Below are positions 1 to 9,613 of a stretch of 64,000 bases of DNA, piece after piece; the first letter of the stretch is position 1; each line of letters begins with the position of its first letter. The notes under the pieces were generated by a model. That model saw only the letters and a program-made list of their open reading frames with translations. It was not told the DNA's origin and did no database searches. The position numbers were made by a program, and so were the translations under genes. Location: contig CM055092.1 in NCBI GenBank assembly GCA_029204225.1, forward strand, positions 61,433,279-61,497,278, read 5' to 3'. This DNA is from Diphasiastrum complanatum. Taxonomy: Eukaryota; Streptophyta; Lycopodiopsida; Lycopodiales; Lycopodiaceae.

Positions 1-330
1 GCACCCTACCATTTATGAGTTTGTAGATCTTTCAATTTCCAAAATCCTTTAAGAAATGCTGAGATAACTTGAGAAAGAGCTTTCTTCCACTTTTTTTTTA
101 TTCGCAAAAAACCACTAGGTTTTCTAATAAAATTGGCAATTCTCCGACAAAAAGTTCAAACTTTCTTCATGGCAATTTAGTGGGCTAGAAAAGCTACCAA
201 CCAGTCCTTCATCATCCAAAATGGTGCATGGACACTGAAGTTATCGTCGATTTTGTGAAAAACTTGTAACCCATACCCGGTTTTTTTTCCACAAACTAAT
301 TGCAAAATTCTCAATTTTTAAGCATTTTTT
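1..330. other. Unassigned AT-rich flank
   Basis: No gene or recognisable repeat domain is seen. It ends in a run of six T that matches the run directly after the copia element at 5584-5589, so it is the left flank of that insertion. Confidence 0.5.
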
Positions 331-1111
331 TGACAAAATTTCCAGATTTCACACGTGTGGGGAATGTCCACAAGTATGATGGATCAAGTTAAGCTTTGTG
401 ATTAGCACAGTAACCTGATTCTAGATTGATTAGCAAGATCTAGTTCAGAAAAAATGGCTTAACCACAATCTAGCATGCCAAGCAACTGAATATGATAGCA
501 ATGAATCAATAATGAGCAAAAGTACAAGATATCAGTGTATAAGCATTAGCTTCAACACGAGTTAGAGAGAGAAAGATAGAGAGATAACAAGCAAAATAGT
601 TTAGATCCAAAATGGCATGAGGTAGCTACAAAACTTTGGTTCTTCATCATTGATTGTGAGGAGAGCTACACATATTTATGGAGTTTGAGGTAGATCGATG
701 TAGAACCACATCTATTCATTACAAAATGACATCTAGAGTCTATGTGACATTTGTCACTTGCCATGCATGAGGTTCTACCAACTTTTTACAAGTGTGCTAG
801 TTCTAACTAACAAAGTACAAATCATCATGCATGTGTCCATTACACTTTGTGCATGCCTTGCATGTCACTATGGATCACTTACAATCAATGCATGTGAATT
901 GCCACGAGTTTCTACAAGCATGACTTTGCTAATTCTATGTCTACAAACTATATGCAAGTTGTATTCTTCAATCTAGACAATACATAACCATGTAGCTTGA
1001 GTTCTATGTAGGCCAAACTTGGCATTTTGCATTTATGAGCTACATACTTGCATGGTACAACATTTGTAGCAAGCCAAAAAATCAATATGGATTGTTTTTT
1101 TAATTTTAACA
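331..1111 (-). repeat. 3' LTR of the copia element at 331-5583
   Basis: Nearly identical to 4791-5583, with TG..CA ends. The inner edge abuts the polypurine tract, which marks it as the 3' LTR of a minus-strand element. Confidence 0.93.
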
Positions 1112-1119
1112 CTCCTCCT
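1112..1119 (-). promoter_or_regulatory. Polypurine tract
   Basis: ctcctcct on the plus strand reads AGGAGGAG on the coding strand, directly before the TG of the 3' LTR. This is the usual position of the plus-strand DNA primer. The same AGGAGGAG motif precedes the LTRs at 7032 and 44419. Confidence 0.85.
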
Positions 1120-1128
1120 AAAAATAAT

Positions 1129-2785
1129 CTATATTGATTTGAGCATGGATCTTGGTATAACTCCAAGATTGGCTCTATGCTTGATGAAGGAACTTTTGCT
1201 CAAAGGTTTGGTGAGCATATCAGCAATACAAGATGATGTGTCGATGTGCTCCAAATTGATTTCCCCTCCAATGAGCTTCTCTCTCACGAAGTGATGTGCA
1301 ACTTCGATATGTTTGCTCCTTGCATGGAATGTCGGGTTGTTGGCAAGGACTTGGGCTGAAATGTTGTCACACATGATCATAGGTAGATCCTCTTCCAAGA
1401 TTATCTTTAGTTCCACTAGTAACCTCTTGATCCAAATCACTTCATGTGTTGTTGTAGTGAGTGCACATGATGAGAGTGATACAGTATCTTGCTTTTTGGA
1501 AAGCCAAGATATCAAGTTTCCTCCAAGATAAGCACTTGTAGATTTTCGATCTGCTCTATCACTTGCAAAATCCGAGTCTGAAAAACCAATAATAGAAAGA
1601 TCTTCACTTTTATACAATAAACCAAAATAAAAAGTTGAAGATATATATCTAAGCACTCTCTTGGCCATTTTCCAATGATAGATAGTAGGATTTTGCATAT
1701 CCTGGCTTAACTTATGAACACTAAAGCTTATGTCAGGTCTAGTTATTGTGAGCCAAATTAAGGAGCCTATAAGACTTCTAAAAAGTGTGATGTCCACGAA
1801 GGATCTTTCATTACCTTTGTTAGAGTCCTTTACATTTTGCTCCATAGGTGTTTCTATACTCTTACAATTAAACATATTGAACTTCTTTAACATTGAAAGA
1901 GCATACTTGGATTGACATACAAAAGCTTTATCTTTAAGAAAGTCAATCTCTAATCTTAGAATATAGTTAACTTTTCCAAGATCTTGCATCTTGAACTCTT
2001 TTCCAAGTGTAATCTTGGTTTCCTCAACTAACTTGATACTACTTCCTGTTAGAATGATATCATCAACATAAATAAGAAGAATGACAATATCTTTATCAAA
2101 AAACTTGACATATAAGGAAGGATCATACTTACTAACATTAAATCCTAGTGACTCAAGAAAGGTGTTAAGTTGAGAATACCATGACCTTGGAGAGCAAGCA
2201 AACTTTTTCTTTGTCATGGATGAACCCAATAGGCTGATCCATATAAATCTCTTCTTCTAGATACCCATTTAGAAATGCATTAGAGACATCTAGTTGAAGA
2301 ACTTGCCAATTGAAAAAACAAGCAAGAGAAATTATGATTCTAACTGATACCATCTTTGCAACTGGAGCAAAGGTCTCCTCATAATCAAGTCCATAAACTT
2401 GAGCAAAACCTTTAGCACAAAGCCTAGCCTTGTACTTGTTGGTTGTGCCATCTTGATTATACTTGACTCAAAAAACCCACTTGCAACCAATGGTGTGCTT
2501 GTTGGATGGAAGATCCACAAGCTCATATGTCTTATTGGCCATCAAAGCATCATATTCCTCCTTCATGGCAAGGTACCATTCCTTTGAGTTGAGTGCATCA
2601 TATACATCCTTCGGATCCTCATGGGAAATAAAATAAGTACAATTAGTGGAGTTGATTTCCACTTGCTTGCCTCTATCTTCACAGGTAAGCCTTCTAGGCT
2701 CGGATCTTTCTCTTTGAGATCTCCTTGGTGAAAAGATTCGAAATGACTCCACCACATCTAGATCCATCAACAAGGATCTTTTCAT
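1129..2785 (-). pseudogene. Copia reverse transcriptase and RNase H, broken
   Basis: Coding-strand order is a pre-RT linker (RRSQRERSEPRRLT), the RT start (EWYLAMKEEYDALM...GCKWVF), the palm (LDVSNAFLNGYLEEEIYM), the catalytic IYVDDIIL block, TRPDISFSV, and RNase H ending NPTFHARSKHIEVAHHFVRE. The RT/RNase H half (1129-2229) is open for 366 codons. It is broken from the palm segment (2165-2353) by a frameshift and a small deletion that removes the expected LYGLKQAP stretch, and further frame changes occur near 2340-2470. The YVDD motif and most RNase H residues survive. The family makes cDNA from element RNA in cytoplasmic particles. The breaks make this copy inactive. Confidence 0.92.
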
Positions 2786-4021
2786 TTTTCTCGATAAAAC
2801 AGGTATTGGAGTTGAACTTTATATCACAACCATTATCAAGCAACTTTCCCACACTAATTAAGTTCTTTGTGAGTTTTGGAATGAAAAGAACATTAGAAAG
2901 TGCAAGAACTTTTGAAGAAGCAAGTTTGAATGGAATGTTGCCAATTCCTTCTATTGGGCACTCATTATCATCAGCAGTATAAATAGATCTCTTGAGTCCT
3001 TTGTAAGGTAAGATTGAGTCAAATGACTCCTTTGAACAACTCATATGTGAAGAAGCTCCACTATCTATGTACCAAGCTCCATCTTTTTTGAAATGTGATG
3101 AAGAAAAACTGGACACCATGAGTGATCCTTCTCCATCACTTGCAACAGAATCTTCTTCAATCTCTTTGGAGAGATTAGCCTGCTTGAGTTGGTTTTTCTT
3201 CTTAAAGCAATTAGAGGCATAGTGCCCCTTCTTGCCATAGAAGAAACACTTCACTTTCTTCTTCTTGGTCTTTGAATTAGAAGGATGAGATGTATCATTC
3301 TCTTCACCATCTTTGTCTCGATCTTTGGCTTTGTCTTTGTTGGATGCTTGAGAGAACTGGTTCTTACTCCTTCCTTTCTGCTTGCCTTTGACAAAGAGGG
3401 ATTTGTCACTTCCACCATGCTCGAGTTTGTTCATCCTGGAGAGTTTATAGCTTTGTCTAGATTCTTTAGAAATAAGAACTCCTTGGAGAGTTTCTAGATT
3501 AGGAAACTCCTCCTCAATAGCAAAAGACTGAACAAGATTATCATAGTCATCTCTCAAGCCATTCAGTATGACTTGAACTAGCTCATCTTGGTTAATAGTA
3601 ACACCAACACAAGAAAGCTCTCTATGTAAATCTTTAACTCTCTAAACATAGTTAGATGCACTCTCTTCACTTCTTTGGAAACGTTGGAAAATCTGATTCC
3701 TAAGAGTGAGTATTTTAGAAGTATTCTTTGCTTCATAGATGGTCTTTAGTGCATCCCAATCTTCTTTGGTTTAGTGCAAGATCCTATCTCTCTCAGAATT
3801 TCATTAGATACATGCATCTTAATGAAATTTAGAGCCATTCTAGCTCTTTTCTTATACTTAAGAATTTCAGCCTGTGCTTGAGGATCCTCCTCAACACCAA
3901 GCACAATATCCATAACATCCTGGAGTATCAAAATAGACTTTATTCTGAACTTCCAAATTGAGTAATTAGAAGTGTTTAGTCTTTCACTGGCTTCTAGAAG
4001 ATATCCTCCCTGAGATGCCAT
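2694..4021 (-). pseudogene. Copia gag and aspartic protease, broken
   Basis: Gag starts at 4021 (MASQGGYLLEASERLN, then IWKFRIKSIL) and shows the copia gag pattern up to a frameshift near 3760. A stop lies near 3643 in an otherwise coding stretch (YV*RVKDL). From 3557 the frame is open for 287 codons, with DDYDNLVQSFAIEEEF, a Lys-rich stretch, a zinc knuckle and protease. The knuckle reads CFFYGKKGHYASNC: the second Cys of CX2CX4HX4C is Tyr, so zinc binding should fail. The protease retains WYIDSGASSHM (catalytic DSG) and LISVGKLLDNG. Gag forms the particle and protease cuts the polyprotein. The frame then runs into the pre-RT linker without integrase. Confidence 0.9.
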
Positions 4022-4776
4022 TTTAATGAAGACTTCTTAGTTATTGGACTGAGATATGTTTGAGCTTGTTCCAATTAGACTTAAAGTTGCTGTTCTCTTT
4101 CACTATAGGTATTTTCAAGGATGTACTACCTTCCTATGTGAAACACTTGCAACTGTATGTGAGATGACTCTCAAATATTCCACAAGACAAGTTATCTAGA
4201 TCAGACACACAAAGTGGATTGAGACACTTTGGCTAGTTTGAATCCTACTTTTGGCATGCATGAAATGCTTCAAAAGAAAACACAATTGACTCTCGAAATG
4301 CTCAAAAGGTGTTCATTACTTCAAACTCAGTCTTGATCTTCAGTTTCTTGTGTAGGATGCTCAAAACAATGGATTCAGAACAAAGCAAGATTGAATCAAA
4401 TCAAAATGTTGTCACTCGGATTTTGGACCTATCCCTATCCTCTTTAAGAGATTATAACTCTTGCTAGACACATCAAATTGATTTGGTTTCAATTTCTATG
4501 GAAATTACAAATCATAAGCTTTCCATCAATCTATAAGACTGCTATCTTTGGATCTATAAACAAGGAGAACAAAGGGACTGAAAATCTCTGATTTTCACAC
4601 GTGCGAAATTCCAGAACTCTGTACTACCACATTTCAGGTCTAAAAATGCAGTTCCAATCCGATTTGATCCAAATACACTTCAGAGAAAGGTGAGAAAAAG
4701 TGGTAAACTGTTTTTTTGCTTGATTTAGCTCTCAATTTCTTGTACAATCAGAGATATTAGCATGCAAAGCTTAATT
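4022..4776 (-). other. 5' leader of the copia element
   Basis: Untranslated leader between primer site and gag on the minus strand. No open frame or extra domain is seen. Confidence 0.7.
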
Positions 4777-4790
4777 TGGCTCTGACACCA
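4777..4790 (-). promoter_or_regulatory. Primer binding site for initiator tRNA-Met
   Basis: The coding strand reads TGGTGTCAGAGCCA immediately after the 5' LTR. It differs by one base from TGGTATCAGAGC, the usual plant copia site complementary to initiator tRNA-Met. Confidence 0.88.
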
Positions 4791-5583
4791 TGACAAAATT
4801 TCCAGATTTCACACGTGTGGAGAATGTCCACAAGTATGATGGATCAAATTAAGCTTTGTGATTAGCATAGTAACCTGATTTTGGATTGATTAGCAAGATC
4901 TAGTTCAGAAGAAATGGCTTAACCACAATCTAGCATGCTAAGCAATTGAATATGATAGCAATGAATCAATAATGAGCAAAAGTGCAAGATATCAGTGTAT
5001 AAGCATTAGCTTCAACACGAGTTAGAGAGAGAAAGATAGAGAGATAACAAACAAAATAGTTTAGATCCAAAATGGCACGAGGTAGCTACAAAACTTTGGT
5101 TCTTCATCATTGATTGTGAGGAGAGCTACACATATTTATGGAGTTTGAGGTAGCTCGAGGTAGAACCACATCTACTCATTACAAAATGACATCTAAAGTG
5201 ACATCTAGAGTCTATGTGACATTTGTCACTTGCCATGCATGAAATTCTACCAACTTTTTACAAGTGTGCTAGCTCTAACTAACAAAGTACAAATCATCAT
5301 GCATGTGTCCATTACACTTTGTGCATGCCTTGCATGTCACTATGGATCACTTACAAATAATGCATGTGAATTGCCACGAGTTTCTACAAGCATGACTTTG
5401 CTAATTCTATGTCTACAAACTATATGCAAGTTGTATTCTTCAATCTAGACATTACATAGCCATGTAACTCGAGTTCTATGTAGGCCAAACTTGGCATTTT
5501 GCATTTATGAGCTACATACTTGCATGGTACAACATTTGTAGCAAGCCAAGAAATCAATATGGATTGTTTTTTCAATTTTAACA
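4791..5583 (-). repeat. 5' LTR of the copia element at 331-5583
   Basis: Direct repeat of 331-1111 with TG..CA ends, next to the tRNA-Met primer site. It carries a 12-bp extra segment near 5196 relative to the other LTR. Confidence 0.93.
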
Positions 5584-5628
5584 TTTTTTACCCCATTTGA
5601 TGTTATGCACATGCTAAACATCTCTGCA

Positions 5629-6940
5629 CTGAACTTGGCAAGCCTGCGTATGCCCGAAAATTTGCACCGTTGCTTACTTTTTGCTTTCTACCCACCGTAA
5701 ACCCTGAACTCGCGAAAAATTTGTTCTCTTGAAGCTCTCTTCAACGGCTTCTCTCTATACTGTGCACACTCCATGTATGGCTCTAATACCAAGTTAAAAT
5801 TTGTTTGAAACATGATCACAAATCATGTAACACAATAACATACACAAAAAGCACTCTCCCACACCAAGCTCACATAACAACTATATTTCTGAAAACCAGT
5901 ATACACTATACGTATAGTTTCTACTTTGGCAACCCATGCATGGCCTAGGTTGCCGTTGACGGGACACGTGTCCCATCGACTTGCCTCGTGGCGAGGCCAA
6001 CTAGCCCTAATCCACTGATTGGACCCATAGTACAGTACCACAATAGTTCTACTTTTATTCTAATTGTTTGGTAGTAAGTTTGTAGTGTATACAAATTACC
6101 AACCTCTCAAGTATTTATGTAATCAACATGATCTTCGGGGTAGGAAAGCCTAATGGGCCGAATTTGATCATAATCTCCATTATATAAGAGGCAGCTCTAA
6201 TTAAGTTGTAGATGCTCTTAGTCAGATTGGTGAATTGGATGAATTATCTTTCACCCATATTTCTAGAGATCTACTATTTTTCGTTTAGAGAACAATATGA
6301 AGGTGATTCTCATTTTGGTCATATTTGGAACATTGTTCAGATTGAAAAAAATGAGGACAATCTTGGGACAAGTTCACAGGGGTCTCAACTGGTTTTGCTC
6401 CACTGTTATTCCTTTGTATGTCTTGTAAGCAGGATCCTTGAGGTGCTTCTCCTTACAAGAATAGTGTGCATTTTTTTTCTCTTAAAAAATGATGCAAAAA
6501 TATTTTTTGCAGTTAACAAATAAACACAACGCTATGAGAGAAGTTTGTAGAAAGTGATGAAAGACAATGCATAATATGAAATGGATATAGAGGGATAGTC
6601 AAGAAATTGTGACTTAGCTAAAGTGATTATGACTAAGGAGGAACAATCATACCTCATGTATTACATGTCATTGGATGTATTGATTGTGTCTCAAGTGTAG
6701 GATGCACAAAATTCCAAAGGAGTGTGGGATAAGCTTCAATCCATCCGAAAAGCAAGAAGGATCTCCTCCATTTTAAATATACAAAGATGAACGTATACCT
6801 AGCACCTATAACCCTAAGTTGATAGCACCTTTAAGTTTGGGTTGAATCGTAAGACTATCTACCTACCACTACATGGTATCCTTCTATATTGAAATCTCGA
6901 CTTTTGTCTTTGGGTCTGTCTAGCTCACAAGAAAACGTAT
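5629..6940 (-). repeat. Repeat block A, copy 1: copia leader and LTR
   Basis: Closely matches 27641-28521 in the same orientation. On the minus strand it contains a primer site (5778-5791, TGGTATTAGAGCCA), with the leader at 5629-5777 and an LTR to the right of 5791. Relative to copy 2, about 480 bp (roughly 6415-6895) is extra. Within that extra part a plus-strand reading (EEQSYLMYYMSLDVLIVSQV*DAQNSKGVWDKLQSI, near 6640-6755) resembles a copia gag fragment, at low confidence. Confidence 0.75.
5778..5791 (-). promoter_or_regulatory. Copia primer binding site (degenerate)
   Basis: The coding strand reads TGGTATTAGAGCCA, one change from the initiator tRNA-Met site. The equivalent site in copy 2 (27795-27808) is perfect. 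Confidence 0.75.
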
Positions 6941-7032
6941 TTTTTATATATTCAAAGGATGAAGCTTGTGGCCTTGCATCAAAAAACCATATGACTGCAA
7001 GAATTTCTACCTAACTCTTATCATTTTTCTCA

Positions 7033-7041
7033 CTCCTCCTT
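7033..7041 (-). promoter_or_regulatory. Polypurine tract next to an LTR
   Basis: The coding strand reads AAGGAGGAG followed by TGAGAAAAAT, which would be the start of an LTR extending left from 7032. The RNase H remnant lies just upstream on the coding strand, as expected at a copia 3' end. Confidence 0.7.
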
Positions 7042-7075
7042 GAAAGTTAGCTAGATGATAACATGGATTTGCTAA

Positions 7076-7258
7076 TTACACCAAGTTTTGATCTAAACTT
7101 GACGAAAAGGCTTTTGGTAATGGTTCTATGAACACAACAACACACTCAAGTGAAGATACTTGATCTATCTTGATTTCCTTTGTTTGCACCTTTTTTAGAA
7201 CAAAATGATGTGCAACTTCTCTATGATTGCTTCTTACATGGAAGAGAAGATTTGTCAA
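7076..7258 (-). pseudogene. Copia RNase H C-terminal remnant
   Basis: The 60-residue minus-strand frame contains LLFHVRSNHREVAHHFVLKK and VQTKEIKIDQVSSLE. These match the end of copia RNase H (compare NPTFHARSKHIEIAHHFVREKVQAKEIKL in the 38.5 kb copy). Nothing of RT remains upstream. The polypurine tract and LTR follow on the coding strand, so this is the 3' end of an otherwise lost element. Confidence 0.8.
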
Positions 7259-7259
7259 G

Positions 7260-8083
7260 GGTTAGATAAGTGTTGATTACACCTACGTGGGGGTTCAAGT
7301 GCACCATTTTGTTGGAAATATGATATTCACATCGATGACGATGTCCTTCAAGATGATAAAGACCTATGGTGCCATCCCATCATTGTCAACACTAGTGCCA
7401 CATCTTACCTGTGATATATACTATGATTAATGGTCAAATGTGGATCATGGTTATAGAATGACTCTACATCTTTAGTATTTATTAAACAATGAATTACACA
7501 TTTTCATAATATACCAATAAGCCCTTGGTGCTTTTATTAGTGAATTAACTTTCATGCATAACCCTTTTTGGTGATATTAACTTGTGGGATCACAAAATCT
7601 AACCTTGGTGGGCAAGCCCAACTTAAGCACAATACACCAACTCAAGAGGAAATGTAACCTTGAGGCTGGGTGGGGAAGCCCAACTTAAGCACAATAAGAT
7701 ACCTTTGGGGAAGATACCCTTCGTGCATGATGAAGAGGTAAATGCATAGTGAACATTGCATGATGAACTATTCATCTTATTCATTATGAACTAATTTGTC
7801 TTTTCAATGAAGAGCAAAATCTTGCACGTTATAATACTTCTTCAAATTCTATGCATGCTTTTCATGCATGATGGACGTCACAGGTAAATGCATAATGAAC
7901 AATCCCTTATAAACTATTTTGTCTTTTTAGTGAGGAGCACATCTTGCACATTATAATACTCCCTCAAATTTGGCATAATACTCCACTTTATGATGTTCTT
8001 ATGCTGTCAGTTGTGAGATATGAATGTTCTGTTGTGGAAATTAACAACATGAAAATTAGACTTGTGGAACTTGCTGCGCCCAG
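7260..8083. repeat. Unassigned stretch with short direct repeats
   Basis: No gene is seen. gcccaacttaagcacaata occurs twice (7617-7700 region), and an imperfect direct repeat of roughly 90-120 bp (gaggtaaatgcata...cttgcacattataatac) occurs at about 7737-7850 and 7885-7960. It is probably transposon-derived intergenic DNA. Confidence 0.5.
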
Positions 8084-8159
8084 CAGCGTGATGGATGCGG
8101 CATGAATATAGGAGTATGGACGCAGCGTGATGGATGCGGCATGAATATAGGAGTATGGA
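8084..8159. repeat. Tandem duplication, two units of about 38 bp
   Basis: cagcgtgatggatgcggcat and the following bases are repeated almost exactly at 8084-8122 and 8123-8159. Confidence 0.85.
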
Positions 8160-8330
8160 TGGTGCGTTTTTCAGCCCTGAGCTGATTTTCCAGCCTTTGA
8201 AGTGCAAGCCACCCACGTGTAAAGAGAATTGAAAGCCTGTTGTCTCCTCTACCACTGAAAATCTGGAGACAAGGATGAGCCCTACTGTTAGTGTTTGCAT
8301 TTGTTTTCAACGGTGAAATTACACCGGGGT

Positions 8331-9044
8331 CCTGGTGTCAGCATGCAGCCATCCTAGAAGCAAGGCGCAGATCTGGCCTCATTCCAGGCAGTGATCCATG
8401 CATCGTGGAGCCACGTTTTTGTTTGTATGCAGTTACGTTTGATGTCTTCTAGTCCTCGTTAGTAGCCGTAGTGAGTGAAGTGTGCTGCAGAATCTGTTCC
8501 TGTGGTGGTGGCAGGATTTGAGAAGGCAACATTTTGGAGCGAAGGTCTTCGAAAACCCACATCCCTCACAAAAGATGTAGAGAAAATTCCTCGTTTGTAG
8601 CCACATGCATATGAGGAGTGCATGAATTGAGGCCTTTTTTTGCAACTAGTGGTAGGTTCTATAGAGCATATATACAACCTCTCAATGCCATATGATAGGC
8701 AATGCCATGTGATAGGCAAGCCCCTAAGATGTCACTTTGTTGGAATCTAGCCTGCACCTAGCGGGTCACAATAAGCAACTCTACCCATACACCTCGCTGC
8801 AATTGATGAGGCCTGATTTCATTGAAGCAACGATTAATAGGCAGTTTAGTCCTTTGAACTCTGAATATAGATAGCCATGAAAGGAGAAAACAACCTCCAT
8901 GGCCAGTTAAGAGATGGTATATTTATGTAGTGTTAGGTGATGCCATGGGGAAGAGCTGTTGTCATGAGTACTTGGTGTCCGAGAGGAGGCTTGAACTTGG
9001 GACAAAAGAAACTTTGGATGTAAAGCTAACCAACTAAGCCAACC
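8331..9044 (-). repeat. Repeat block B, copy 1, with tRNA-like SINE head
   Basis: Over 700 bp closely match 31313-32029 in the same orientation. Read on the minus strand, the end at 9044 starts like a tRNA gene: an A-box-like TTGGCTTAGTTGGTTAGC (9025-9042) followed about 30 nt later by a B-box-like GTTCAAGCC (8988-8996). This is how tRNA-derived SINEs begin. The full block is long for a SINE, so the head may be fused to another repeat. No open frame is shared by the copies. Confidence 0.65.
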
Positions 9045-9610
9045 CATCCTAAGTTAAGAGAATTGAAGTTCTAAATCCTAAGTTAGAAGTTCTAGAAAGG
9101 CTAGAAACAGATTAGTCCCATAAGTTAGTAGACACTTATGGAAGACCCTCCTTGCCATAAAAGGAGAGGTATTTGCATTGTAAATGACACTTTTGAGATT
9201 AAGCTATCTTGCTCTCTATTTTGGAGAATTATCATTCTATTTCATTTGTGTTCCCCTTGGAAAGGTGCATAGCTTGAGGGAAGGTGCCCGGGCCTCCTCT
9301 TGCCTCCTTTTCATCGGTTTTATTGTGGCATGTTCATTATTGCTTATTTGTTTAGTATTAGCCGCAATCTCATTTTATTACCCTTCGGGTGTTAATCTAG
9401 GATTAGTCTAGTCACCACGCTAGTTGGATAAGCCTTAGCAAGGATTTTCATTGTTGTTACTAATCACTTTATTTCCGTTTCGGGCACTAGTTGGTAAGCC
9501 TTAGTGCTCTCATTCCTTCATATTTCTGTTGAAGCTTTTGTAGAAACTTAAAAAGTGGAAGAATCTCTACATCCCTATACTACACCCGTAAGTAGATCTA
9601 GCCACCGCAC
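9045..9610. other. Unassigned, possibly LTR-derived
   Basis: No coding similarity is seen. It contains a TATA-like ccataaaaggag near 9154 and ends close to the truncated copia integrase. The composition resembles an LTR, but no partner copy is in the window. Confidence 0.3.
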
Positions 9611-9613
9611 TCA

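Larger units (their letters stand above)
331..5583 (-). mobile_element. Ty1-copia retrotransposon lacking integrase
   Basis: The element is bounded by two direct LTRs (331-1111 and 4791-5583), both starting TGACAAAATT and ending TTTTAACA. Each is flanked by T-runs (ttttt before 331 and after 5583) that fit a 5-bp target duplication. Reading on the minus strand the order is 5' LTR, a primer site complementary to initiator tRNA-Met, gag, zinc knuckle, aspartic protease, RT, RNase H, polypurine tract and 3' LTR, which is the Ty1-copia order. Integrase, normally between protease and RT, is absent: the protease C-terminus passes within about 100 bp into the conserved pre-RT RRSQR region. The LTRs differ by scattered substitutions and a 12-bp indel (near 5196), so insertion is fairly recent. 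The coding region carries frameshifts and stops, so the copy cannot move by itself. Confidence 0.93.

Noticed and set aside
8940-9046. A genuine tRNA gene on the minus strand
   Set aside because: A-box- and B-box-like motifs are present, but I could not fold an acceptor stem or anticodon arm by eye. It is more likely a SINE head.
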